Part shown: in pieces, positions 23,738 through 31,136 of the stretch
How the letters are laid out: the number at the start of each line of letters is the position of its first letter
Position numbering within the stretch: the first letter of the stretch is position 1
Source of the DNA: Candidatus Saccharibacteria bacterium oral taxon 488
Lineage (GTDB): Bacteria; Patescibacteriota; Saccharimonadia; Saccharimonadales; Saccharimonadaceae
DNA: 64,000 nt
Assembly (NCBI GenBank): GCA_013099015.1
Contig: CP039998.1
Span: forward strand, 682,001-746,000
Direction: 5' to 3'
The notes under the pieces: model-generated
The model's database searches: none
Told to the model about the DNA's origin: nothing
Seen by the model: only the letters and a program-made list of their open reading frames with translations
Translations under genes and position numbers: made by a program

Positions 23738-24079
23738 TCAGCGATTATCACCCCGCCCGTGCAGCTGCTGGCGGGCTTGGCGGCTGGCGAGCTTTTGGTT
23801 GTTCATCTGGGCAACTTCCTCGAGGCTAGAACCGAGCAGGTGCGCCACTGCATTAACATACCACAACACGTCGCCTAATTCTTTGAGAATTTCTGTACGG
23901 TCATCGTCTGTCAGTATTCCCTGCTTGTCGCGAACCAGCTTTTTGAACTTTTCAGCCACTTCGCCCGATTCGCCGACTAGCCCAAGCACTTGCGCCATTA
24001 GTCGCGCATCAATCTCCCCATACTCATGCGTACCAATCAGTGTCGCGATGGCTTTCTTGGCGTACTCATCAATTGTCAT
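23738..24079 (-). CDS. MazG-like nucleotide pyrophosphohydrolase
   Basis: The start is ATG 24079 behind AAGGAGAG. The 113-residue helical product carries the metal-binding pattern GESGEVAEKFKK ... ILKELGDVLWYV of MazG/dUTPase-like enzymes, which clear non-canonical nucleoside triphosphates. Its start lies inside the end of the upstream Nudix gene, so the two are coupled. Confidence 0.85.
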   Translation of the reverse strand: MTIDEYAKKAIATLIGTHEYGEIDARLMAQVLGLVGESGEVAEKFKKLVRDKQGILTDDDRTEILKELGDVLWYVNAVAHLLGSSLEEVAQMNNQKLASRQARQQLHGRGDNR

Positions 24080-24773
24080 AGTCTCTCCTTTCAATTACCT
24101 CATTTAATTCTGCCACAAATTCCTCAAAAAAGAACGGGTCGTGAAAGAACGTCCGTGCTACGATTTGCTCAACCGCTGGCGCTAAGTCATAATCCGCCAA
24201 TCGATGCGGACGGGCCCACACCAATTCTCTGCCCGCCACGACTTCATCAGTCTCACCATAAAACACGTGCGCCAACGTTGATGATAATATTTCCTTCCCC
24301 ACAAGGACACGAATATAGCAATCACCCGCGTGTGTCAGCGGCAGCTTATCCACCGCCAATTTCTCGCGCGCCTCCCGCTGAGCGGCGGCCAAGACCGACT
24401 CGTCATCAATATGTAACTTGCCATATGGTAGCGTCCAGGTGTCGATATGTGGCTGCTTAGTGCGTCGCTGGAGTAGCACATCGCCATTGGTATTTTGGAT
24501 GACAATCATAGTAATAATTTTTGGTTGAGTACGAATTTTGAGTGATTTAATACTCACTCTATCAACATACGACAACCCTTCCCGCCCGAGGCAGTATCCA
24601 TCATCCGTCTTGATGACGAATCCTCGCTTCTTCAATATATTTAAGTGGTAGGTATAGAGATTAGTATCCACTTTTGGCGGCCGCATATCCCGAAACCGTG
24701 CATATTTCATATGCATCAACACGCCAAGGATATGCTTCTGGATGTGATGTTCGGGGATAAATTGGTCAATCAT
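24069..24773 (-). CDS. Winged-helix plus Nudix domain protein
   Basis: The first 75 residues look like a winged helix (HIQKHILGVLMHMKYARFRDM, then NLYTYHLNILKKRGFV), and residues 90-215 form a Nudix fold. The Nudix box (GKLHIDDESVLAAAQREAREK) has altered spacing and lacks the final Glu-rich core, so hydrolysis may be weak or lost. A DNA-binding domain with a metabolite-sensing Nudix domain suggests a regulator, built in the reverse order of NrtR. TATAAT lies 11 bases before the start. Confidence 0.7.
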   Translation of the reverse strand: MIDQFIPEHHIQKHILGVLMHMKYARFRDMRPPKVDTNLYTYHLNILKKRGFVIKTDDGYCLGREGLSYVDRVSIKSLKIRTQPKIITMIVIQNTNGDVLLQRRTKQPHIDTWTLPYGKLHIDDESVLAAAQREAREKLAVDKLPLTHAGDCYIRVLVGKEILSSTLAHVFYGETDEVVAGRELVWARPHRLADYDLAPAVEQIVARTFFHDPFFFEEFVAELNEVIERRDYDN

Positions 24774-24861
24774 AGTTGAGTCAAATTATACTTGCTATTC
24801 ATACTAGTAATTCTACACTACAATCACTAGTGTCATCAACACAACTAAAGGAGCGACGCTT

Positions 24862-26013
24862 ATGTCAATCGAATCACTCATCCACACACCCGAATTTGAA
24901 GGGAGATTGCCCGTAGAGACTGAGCGTAAATTCATGGCTATCTTTCCGGAAAAACTCACCGATCTGCGCAAAGAAGCCGAGCCGATTGAACAGTTTTATC
25001 TATCGCACCCAGACGAGCCATTCAGCCTACGACTCCGCTCAACCCTTAAGCGTGATACCGGCGAGCTGCAGTATGAAGCAACTCTCAAGGATAACGGCCT
25101 TCGAAGTAACGATGGTTTGCGTCGATTAGAAGTAACGACTGACATTAGCCCCGAGTTATATGAATACTACCGCAGCGACGAAACGCCAGTTATCCGAAAA
25201 CTACGCGCTGAACCGCTGCCGGGTGTCGTCATTGATTTTTTCGAACACGACGGCCTGGTACAAGCTGAATTAGAAGATGCTGGATCATTACAACAATTCA
25301 TTAACCAGTTTGGTAATATCTTCATGGAAATAACCGGTGAAACAATGGCCACCAGCGAGTGGCAGGCGCACTACGACTTCCGGCGTGAGCACGAGGGTCG
25401 CGAGGCGCTGTCAATTCAGCCGGAGCTTGACATCAATGATATTGTTTCTGATATTCTTACCTCTACCACAAATTCTCCGCACATCATCCATATCGCTGGC
25501 CGTAGTGGCTCTGGTAAATCAACCATCGTCAAACAACTCCGCAAGCGGCTGGATGAGCTCAACATTAACTCAATTACTATGTCGACTGATGACTACCACC
25601 GTGGCGCAACCTATCTTTATTACCGCAATAATCATCAGCCATGGCAGCACTGGGATGACCCGTTTGTATACGACACCGAAACAATGGCCGTCGATCTACA
25701 GAACCTCATTAATAATAAGGAGATATACCATCGCCACATGAATTGGCAAACCGCGGAGCCTTATGTACAGGGTATGGTCAGCCCAGCAGAAGTAATTATC
25801 ATTGAGGGCATCTACGCCAAGTCGCCCGACATTATCACCGACAACAGTGTTGTCTATGAGATACCAACCCCACTTGCCACCTGTATCGGTCGGCGTATCC
25901 TGCGTGACCTTAACGAACGCCCGCAATTTTGCGACCCCTCGGAAAATCTACTCTATTTATTGAGTGAGGCCGAGCCAGCATATCGTGCTCAACAGCAACC
26001 AACCAATGCTTGA
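24862..26013 (+). CDS. CYTH domain fused to a uridine kinase-like P-loop domain
   Basis: The 383-residue product starts behind AAAGGAG. Residues about 17-170 form a CYTH/triphosphate tunnel domain with the signature ETERK (E19, E21, K23) and strands carrying paired Arg, Lys and Glu. Residues 205-380 form a uridine kinase/phosphoribulokinase-like domain with P-loop GRSGSGKST (213-221), MSTDDYHRG and IIIEGIYA. CYTH enzymes act on triphosphates or adenylate; the kinase half phosphorylates a small molecule. Plant TTM1/TTM2 carry the same two domains in the opposite order. The true substrate is unknown. Confidence 0.85.
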   Translation: MSIESLIHTPEFEGRLPVETERKFMAIFPEKLTDLRKEAEPIEQFYLSHPDEPFSLRLRSTLKRDTGELQYEATLKDNGLRSNDGLRRLEVTTDISPELYEYYRSDETPVIRKLRAEPLPGVVIDFFEHDGLVQAELEDAGSLQQFINQFGNIFMEITGETMATSEWQAHYDFRREHEGREALSIQPELDINDIVSDILTSTTNSPHIIHIAGRSGSGKSTIVKQLRKRLDELNINSITMSTDDYHRGATYLYYRNNHQPWQHWDDPFVYDTETMAVDLQNLINNKEIYHRHMNWQTAEPYVQGMVSPAEVIIIEGIYAKSPDIITDNSVVYEIPTPLATCIGRRILRDLNERPQFCDPSENLLYLLSEAEPAYRAQQQPTNA

Positions 26014-26699
26014 GGGGATGAGGGCTCACTTTGGCTTTCATTAATCCGATGGTCGACTGCTCGCACAAACCCAATCACCTTCCCCTCGCCAACCCACCGC
26101 TGCTCGTAGGTTGTCATGATTCGGGCATCGCTCTCCTCATCAAGTCGCTCCGATTCGTGCAGATCAAACGTTAGCTCCCGAAGCTGCCAGCCAGCCATCA
26201 CCAGCTGCTCCAAGCTCCAACAGAAAAAGTCGTGATCATCGTGCTTGAGTAGTAGCTCACCGCCCTCATTAAGCAACTTTGCGTACTGTGTTAGAAAATG
26301 TGGATGCGTCAAGCGTCGACCGCTAGAACGCCGGCGTGGAAACGGATCAGGAAAGGTAATCCACAGCTGGCTGAGCGATCCAGCCTCGCACAACTCACCC
26401 AGCTGATCCGCCCGTGCCCGCACAAACCAGATGTTCGTGAGGCCACGCCGCTCGGCCTCACGTGCCCCTTTTTGCAATCGATCGGCCTTGACATCAACCG
26501 CCAGAAACCGCTGCTCGGGATGGCGCGCCGCTAGCTCGACACTAAACAGTCCCGTTCCCGCACCGACCTCCAGCACGTCAATTGGCCGTGGTCTCCACTC
26601 ATCACACTCAAAACAAAGCGGCGAATTGTTAAACAATGCAAATTTATACTTCTTGCGTCGCCGGGTGATGACGAATTGATTTGGATCGACAAAACTCAT
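25989..26699 (-). CDS. trmB: tRNA (guanine-N7-)-methyltransferase
   Basis: I choose ATG 26699, seven bases after a TATAAT, over upstream Met codons. The product (236 residues) has the SAM-binding LEVGAGTGLFSVELA, an acidic VDVKADR, and the TrmB signature WITFPDPFPRRR. It methylates G46 of tRNAs. Its end overlaps the end of the convergent CYTH-kinase gene by 25 bases. Confidence 0.93.
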   Translation of the reverse strand: MSFVDPNQFVITRRRKKYKFALFNNSPLCFECDEWRPRPIDVLEVGAGTGLFSVELAARHPEQRFLAVDVKADRLQKGAREAERRGLTNIWFVRARADQLGELCEAGSLSQLWITFPDPFPRRRSSGRRLTHPHFLTQYAKLLNEGGELLLKHDDHDFFCWSLEQLVMAGWQLRELTFDLHESERLDEESDARIMTTYEQRWVGEGKVIGFVRAVDHRINESQSEPSSPQALVGCC

Positions 26700-26706
26700 A
26701 CTTTTC

Positions 26707-26714
26707 ATTATACT
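26707..26714. promoter_or_regulatory. Overlapping divergent -10 boxes of trmB and mscS
   Basis: ATTATACT reads as TATACT rightward (26709-26714; 6 bases to mscS ATG 26721) and as TATAAT leftward (26707-26712; 7 bases to trmB ATG 26699). The whole intergenic gap is 21 bp. A TCGACA at 26686-26691, inside trmB, is 17 bases from the rightward -10. Confidence 0.65.
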
Positions 26715-26720
26715 AAACTC

Positions 26721-27623
26721 ATGATGGATACGCTTATCAAACAACTGTTAAATTCGTCGCGCTTTGATGAATGGATGACCGAGCATGGACTAGGCTGGCT
26801 GGTAAGCGAGCGGATGGTTGAAACGGTCAGTATCGTCATTGGCGCGGTTATCGTTTATTATCTTGGCCGCATCTTCATTACTTGGGCAATTCGCTACGCG
26901 ATCCACTCCACCGCCAAGCACCGCTCGTGGCACCGCAAAGATATTGAAAAGCGCGAAAATACGCTGACGCAGCTGATTCGTAGTTTTTGGCGCATCACCA
27001 TCATTGCCTATATCGCCGCCATGGTCGCCAGCAAGTTATTCTACTTTGACTTGTCACCACTGTTTGCCAGCGCCGGCATCATCGGCGTGGCGCTCGGGTT
27101 CGGTGCGCAGTCACTTGTCAAAGATTTTCTGGCCGGCATCTTTATCATCGCTGAAAATCAATATCGCGTCGGCGACATCGTTGACGTCATGGGTGCGAGC
27201 GGCACTGTCGAGCGCGTCGGTACCAGGTCAACCGTGCTCCGCGATGCTGACGGTAATGTGCACTACTTACCAAATGGCACCATCCAGCATGTCATCAACA
27301 AAACGATGGGGTATAGTATGTCGCGCTTTACCTTGCAGCTCGATCCAAGCACCGACATTAGCCGCGCCGCTGATATCATCAACGAGACCGGTCAGCAATT
27401 GAGCAAGGAAAAATCTTGGGACAAGAAAATTATTGAACCGCCAAAATTTGTCTCCGTCGGCGATATCACCGGCCGCTCGGTCGAATTGATCGTTGCTGGT
27501 AAGGTCCAGCCATCCGATCAATGGGCGGTTACCTCAGAGATGCGCCGCCGGCTCCTCAAAGAATTTGAAAAACAAGAGATTGAGCTAGCTGTTATCCCAA
27601 CAGCGATAACGCATAAAAAGTAA
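26721..27623 (+). CDS. mscS: Small-conductance mechanosensitive channel (MscS family)
   Basis: The 300-residue product has three transmembrane helices, the last matching the pore helix (ASAGIIGVALGFGAQSLVKDF), followed by the beta domain with NQYRVGDIVDVMGASGTVERV and YLPNGTI. It releases solutes when membrane tension rises. The start is ATG 26721, with a second ATG directly after it; the mRNA would be leaderless. Confidence 0.93.
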   Translation: MMDTLIKQLLNSSRFDEWMTEHGLGWLVSERMVETVSIVIGAVIVYYLGRIFITWAIRYAIHSTAKHRSWHRKDIEKRENTLTQLIRSFWRITIIAYIAAMVASKLFYFDLSPLFASAGIIGVALGFGAQSLVKDFLAGIFIIAENQYRVGDIVDVMGASGTVERVGTRSTVLRDADGNVHYLPNGTIQHVINKTMGYSMSRFTLQLDPSTDISRAADIINETGQQLSKEKSWDKKIIEPPKFVSVGDITGRSVELIVAGKVQPSDQWAVTSEMRRRLLKEFEKQEIELAVIPTAITHKK

Positions 27624-27629
27624 TATAAC

Positions 27630-28052
27630 TCACTCTGACGAACCGTCTTGACCCTGTGTCGTCGTACCGCCCGCGCCGTTGCCGCTACCACTGACGCCCA
27701 GCTGATCATCACTCAACACATCGCTGGCAAATGCCCGCGCACCATCGGCTTTCTTTTCTTCTTGCTTATACTTTTGCAGAAAATCATCCAGCACTTTGCC
27801 CGTCACCTCACCCTGCGCTTCAAACATGTCTCGATTATGATTATTGGAATTATCAATCTGCGCTCGATACGGTACATAATCTGGCCGACTCAAGTCCACT
27901 CGGAAAGCGTCTGACGAGTAATACAAGTGCATCGAAATACCAACGAGCACGATCGACACCACGATCACGCTAACTACCATCGTCGGTAACTTATGCTGCA
28001 TAATTAACCTGGCCATCCGGCGACCGAGTCGCTTAAACTTATCCACGACCAC
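27630..28052 (-). CDS. Single-pass membrane protein, unknown
   Basis: The 140-residue product has a basic N-terminus, one helix (about 24-44) and a soluble outer part with a helical stretch (FEAQGEVTGKVLDDFLQKYKQ) and a Gly/Ser-rich tail. It overlaps the end of the upstream gene by 14 bases, so the pair is co-transcribed. No family is recognised. Confidence 0.6.
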   Translation of the reverse strand: MVVDKFKRLGRRMARLIMQHKLPTMVVSVIVVSIVLVGISMHLYYSSDAFRVDLSRPDYVPYRAQIDNSNNHNRDMFEAQGEVTGKVLDDFLQKYKQEEKKADGARAFASDVLSDDQLGVSGSGNGAGGTTTQGQDGSSE

Positions 28053-28581
28053 CTCCGCCCGATAGCTTCACTTTGAGCTGCTCTACCGCCACGCGATAAT
28101 CCGCTGCCAGTTTACTCATCGTCGTCACCGACTCACTGACCTGTCGACGTGCGTCGCGCGTCTTGATCAGCTGTGCGTAAAATTCGCCCGGTTTGTCGGT
28201 ACAATCTGTCCTGACCAGCGCCGTCAAATTGGACTCATACTCATTGTACTGCTGGGCAAACGCCTTGCGCGCCTCCTCGTAGTCGCGAGCGATCATCACC
28301 ATCCGCGAGCTATCGATCTGCGCTAGCGCCAAGCGGCTATTTAGTTTGGCGATGAGATTAGTCGATATCGTGTTGTATGCTTGGCCGGCGTTAACCCGCA
28401 GCAAGGCATCGTTATGCTGAATCCGCTGCAATGTCGAACGAATGGACTGACACTGACTGCGAACTAGATGGAGTGGCGGTGAATTTGGTGTGGTTTGTGC
28501 CATGGCGATATGCGGCCATATTACCAAACCGACCAGGCTAACGCCACACACAAAAAACGCGAGATTACGAAGGTATTTCAT
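28039..28581 (-). CDS. Secreted helical protein with signal peptide
   Basis: The first 29 residues form a signal peptide (hydrophobic core, then AMAQ with a likely cut after Ala). The remainder is mainly long helices and ends in Gly-Gly-Gly-Gly-Arg-Gly. Two Cys residues could form a disulfide. Paired with the following membrane protein it may form an envelope module. A GATAAT lies 7 bases before the ATG, inside a large inverted repeat. Confidence 0.65.
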   Translation of the reverse strand: MKYLRNLAFFVCGVSLVGLVIWPHIAMAQTTPNSPPLHLVRSQCQSIRSTLQRIQHNDALLRVNAGQAYNTISTNLIAKLNSRLALAQIDSSRMVMIARDYEEARKAFAQQYNEYESNLTALVRTDCTDKPGEFYAQLIKTRDARRQVSESVTTMSKLAADYRVAVEQLKVKLSGGGGRG

Positions 28582-28604
28582 CCTCTGTATTATCTCGCGT
28601 TTTT
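28553..28604. repeat. 13-bp perfect inverted repeat around a start codon
   Basis: AAAAACGCGAGAT (28553-28565) is the exact inverse of ATCTCGCGTTTTT (28592-28604), with a 26-base spacer. The spacer and arm contain the start codon (28581) and -10 box of the leftward secreted-protein gene. Leftward transcripts from the YtxH-like gene would fold this into a stem followed by T residues, so it may terminate that gene while carrying the next gene's start in its loop. Confidence 0.6.
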
Positions 28605-28627
28605 GCGTTTAGGTCAAACTGTTGCTA

Positions 28628-28954
28628 CTATTTCTTAAAATGCTTTTTGGTATCAGCTTTGACTGTACGAGCAGTCTCGGCAACAACATCCCCTACTTTC
28701 TCAGTATCAGCCTTAACTGTACGGGCAGTCCCCGCAGCGATGTCCCCTATCTTTTGGACACCAGCCTTGACTGTCTTGGCGTCATCTTTTGCAGCAGCTT
28801 GAGCTTTCTTGGTCATTTTGGCAGTTGCTGTTTTTAGCTCACCAGCTTTTTTCTTGATATCGGCACGAGTTTCTCTACCGCTTTTTGGCGCGGCTAAAAT
28901 ACCGGCTGCAAAACCTGCTGCTGCTGCACCGAGTACTGTTAATACTTTTTTCAT
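28628..28954 (-). CDS. YtxH-like protein with tandem repeats
   Basis: ATG 28954 follows AAAAGGAG. The 108-residue product has a short hydrophobic N-terminus (AAAAGFAAGILAAP) and the KSGRETRADIKKK motif of YtxH stress proteins. The tail holds two near-identical 18-residue repeats (IGDIAAGTARTVKADTEK and VGDVVAETARTVKADTKK), visible as a 54-bp DNA repeat. It is probably a helical, membrane-attached envelope or stress protein. Confidence 0.75.
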   Translation of the reverse strand: MKKVLTVLGAAAAGFAAGILAAPKSGRETRADIKKKAGELKTATAKMTKKAQAAAKDDAKTVKAGVQKIGDIAAGTARTVKADTEKVGDVVAETARTVKADTKKHFKK

Positions 28955-29000
28955 ATATCTCCTTTTACTTTTATTGGGTTTATGAATCAAAATAATGTAT

Positions 29001-29222
29001 TTATTTTTTACGAAAGAGTTGCACAACTTCAGTAAACAATTTTACTGGAGACAGCCACTCGGTTGCCTGGGCGATGTTAGATACCGTCGCCTCGGCATGA
29101 TTAACGAGGCGCTTGAGCTTCGTCAATAGTGCAATTATTACACCGAACAAGACGATAATCGTCACCGAGTGAATAATAATCACCGCAGTCATCAGTATAA
29201 TAACTGTTTGCATATCTTCCAT
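29001..29222 (-). CDS. Small membrane protein upstream of YtxH-like gene
   Basis: The 73-residue product has one long hydrophobic helix (about 6-35) and an amphipathic helix ending in LFRKK. It follows AAGGAAGGG and is co-directional with the YtxH-like gene, an arrangement similar to the DUF948-YtxH pairs of Gram-positive bacteria, though the protein is too short to assign. Confidence 0.65.
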   Translation of the reverse strand: MEDMQTVIILMTAVIIIHSVTIIVLFGVIIALLTKLKRLVNHAEATVSNIAQATEWLSPVKLFTEVVQLFRKK

Positions 29223-29272
29223 ACCCTTCCTTTATTATTATAATTTTTATGTTCGTCGTATTGACTGCTGTT

Positions 29273-29301
29273 ATGATAGCATAGACGTTTTAAAATGTCA
29301 A
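29273..29301 (-). promoter_or_regulatory. Consensus promoter of the YtxH module
   Basis: On the reverse strand TTGACA (29296-29301) and TATCAT (29273-29278) are exactly 17 bases apart. GTATTGAC and GTCAATAC form an 8-bp inverted repeat around them (29258-29304), a possible operator. Unlike most promoters here, this one leads to a leader with a Shine-Dalgarno site. Confidence 0.65.
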
Positions 29302-29309
29302 TACTTATA

Positions 29310-30071
29310 TCATCGGCTAATGAGGCCGTCCCACCGCAAGCCATCCAGTGCCGCCGCAAATCGTGGATCGTCCTGCAACTCAGCAGTGATTTCAGCGAGT
29401 GGCTGCCCACCAACATACCGACGCAAAATCTCGCCCCGTATCTGGCGGAGACTGCCGGTGAATTGCGATTGTTTGGTGTAGTGGCGACTAGCGGACAATT
29501 TACCCTTGCCCTGAGCCTTCAGCTCACTGCCATAATCCATCAGCGCCCAAAACCACTGGCGCGGCTGGGCGCGGTCCATCGTTCGCTCAACGACGGGCAG
29601 TATGTCGCGATCCGCTACCGCTGTCTGATCGGCAAAGAAATGATTGAGATAGACCGTGCGAATATTGGTTTCGATGAACGGCGTTGGCACTTGGTATGCG
29701 TAGTTCATGATGGCACCAGCGGTATTGACGCCAATACCTGGTAGTTCAACGAGGTCATTTAGTGTGGCCGCCGGAGCGCCAGCGGCGATGGCTCGCGCTG
29801 TTTGGTGGAGGTATCGAGCGCGGCGGTTATAGCCCAGCCCCTGCCACGCACGTAGTACCTCAGTCAACTCGGCGGTTGCCAGTGACTCAATGTCTGGAAA
29901 CGCAGTGGTAAACTCTCCGAACTTCGTCAATACGCGAGCAACCTGGGTTTGTTGCAACATCAATTCACTCACCAGCACATAGTAGAGCGTTGGCTGATCA
30001 CGCCACGGCATTAGTCGGTACAGTTCACGACCTTTTTGGTGGATCAACTCCCGGAAATCATCAGTATTCAT
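29310..30071 (-). CDS. mutY: MutY-like A/G-specific DNA glycosylase without iron-sulfur cluster
   Basis: I choose ATG 30071, six bases after TATACT. The 253-residue product has the helix-hairpin-helix LPGIGVNTAGAI and SELMLQQTQV typical of MutY, and PFIETNIRTVY. It has no Cys residue at all, so the C-terminal 4Fe-4S cluster of most members is absent, and the 8-oxoG-recognising C-terminal domain is also missing. It should remove mispaired bases, but its specificity is uncertain. Confidence 0.8.
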   Translation of the reverse strand: MNTDDFRELIHQKGRELYRLMPWRDQPTLYYVLVSELMLQQTQVARVLTKFGEFTTAFPDIESLATAELTEVLRAWQGLGYNRRARYLHQTARAIAAGAPAATLNDLVELPGIGVNTAGAIMNYAYQVPTPFIETNIRTVYLNHFFADQTAVADRDILPVVERTMDRAQPRQWFWALMDYGSELKAQGKGKLSASRHYTKQSQFTGSLRQIRGEILRRYVGGQPLAEITAELQDDPRFAAALDGLRWDGLISR

Positions 30072-30077
30072 TGCTTT

Positions 30078-30083
30078 AGTATA
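30078..30083 (-). promoter_or_regulatory. -10 box of mutY
   Basis: TATACT on the reverse strand, 6 bases before ATG 30071. Confidence 0.5.
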
Positions 30084-30114
30084 CGCGAATAGGCCTGACA
30101 ACGCCTAATTGTGC

Positions 30115-30120
30115 TATAAT
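30115..30120 (+). promoter_or_regulatory. -10 box of the VIT1/CCC1 gene
   Basis: TATAAT, 9 bases before ATG 30130, no Shine-Dalgarno between. Confidence 0.6.
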
Positions 30121-30129
30121 GGCACGGTT

Positions 30130-30663
30130 ATGAAAATATTTTTTAGACGATACATTTCAGAATTTGTGTACGGTGCGGTTGACGGCACAGTCACAACCTT
30201 TGCCGTCGTGGCAGCGTCGGCTGGGGCCGGCATCTCCAGCGCGGTTATCCTCATTTTAGGCATTGCAAACCTCATCGCCGATGGCTTTTCGATGGGCGCC
30301 AGTGCCTACCTGGCAGCCAGCGCTGAGCACGAAGAATCAGCCCGCGATACGCAAAAGCGAGCCTCTCCTAAAATCATCGGCACAGTTACATTTTTGGCCT
30401 TTGTTGCCGTGGGTAGCGTGCCAGTATTACCCTACCTGGTCGACGTGGTCGCCAGCTTAAAAACGCCAAGCACCAGCCTATTTTATGTTAGCTCCGCACT
30501 GACAGCGGTCGCTTTCCTGGCGATTGGTTTCACTAAAGGTAAAGTCGGTAATCAATCACCATGGCGAGAAGCCACCGTCACCTTGCTCCTCGGCGCGGTC
30601 GCCGCTGGACTGGCCTACTTTGCTGGTGATGTATTGGCGGCGTGGTTGGGCGTTCAGTTATAG
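30130..30663 (+). CDS. VIT1/CCC1 family transporter
   Basis: I choose ATG 30130. The 177-residue product begins with the family's signature (FVYGAVDGTVTTFAVVA) followed by GIANLIADGFSMGASAYLA, and has five hydrophobic helices. The family carries iron or manganese across membranes. The cytoplasmic metal-binding helix between helices 2 and 3 is short here. Its end overlaps the convergent Nudix gene by 6 bases. Confidence 0.88.
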   Translation: MKIFFRRYISEFVYGAVDGTVTTFAVVAASAGAGISSAVILILGIANLIADGFSMGASAYLAASAEHEESARDTQKRASPKIIGTVTFLAFVAVGSVPVLPYLVDVVASLKTPSTSLFYVSSALTAVAFLAIGFTKGKVGNQSPWREATVTLLLGAVAAGLAYFAGDVLAAWLGVQL

Positions 30664-31077
30664 TCCTTGTGGCCACCACTTCAGCACAAAGTCCCGATAA
30701 CCTGGCGCGAGCTTGTCAGTAGTTTCAATCTCCGCTCGAGCAAGCCAAATCGGGCGCTCCTCGCCGCCATCACAGGCCCGGTCCGGTAACTCAATATTAC
30801 CGTCAACCGTGGCTGTATAGCCAAGAATAATTTTATGGTTTTTAGCAGTGGTATCATGCGGATCGCGTACATAAAAGTCAGCTGGAGTGGCGTCAATTGT
30901 TATACCCAGCTCCTCGCGCAGCTCTCGCTCTAGTGCCACGTCAGGCGTTTCGCCAGCGTCAATATGCCCGCCAGGCAAGCCAAAACCATCATCGTGCGGA
31001 TAATACATCAGTAGCACACGCTTGCCATCACTGTTATACAGCGCCACTTTTACACTGACTTCATGTCGATCATACAT
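30658..31077 (-). CDS. Nudix hydrolase
   Basis: An intact Nudix box (GGHIDAGETPDVALERELRE, then ELGI) implies activity. Two starts are possible. I prefer ATG 31077: TTGCCG, 17 bases, TATACT, then GGAGGTA and ATG. The in-frame ATG at 31122 would add 15 residues and leave only 14 bp to the divergent glucanase gene. Substrate unknown. Confidence 0.85.
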   Translation of the reverse strand: MYDRHEVSVKVALYNSDGKRVLLMYYPHDDGFGLPGGHIDAGETPDVALERELREELGITIDATPADFYVRDPHDTTAKNHKIILGYTATVDGNIELPDRACDGGEERPIWLARAEIETTDKLAPGYRDFVLKWWPQGL

Positions 31078-31136
31078 TACCTCCAGTATATCCGTTTCGC
31101 TATGATTCGGCAATTTATTCATGCTACAGTAGAACT

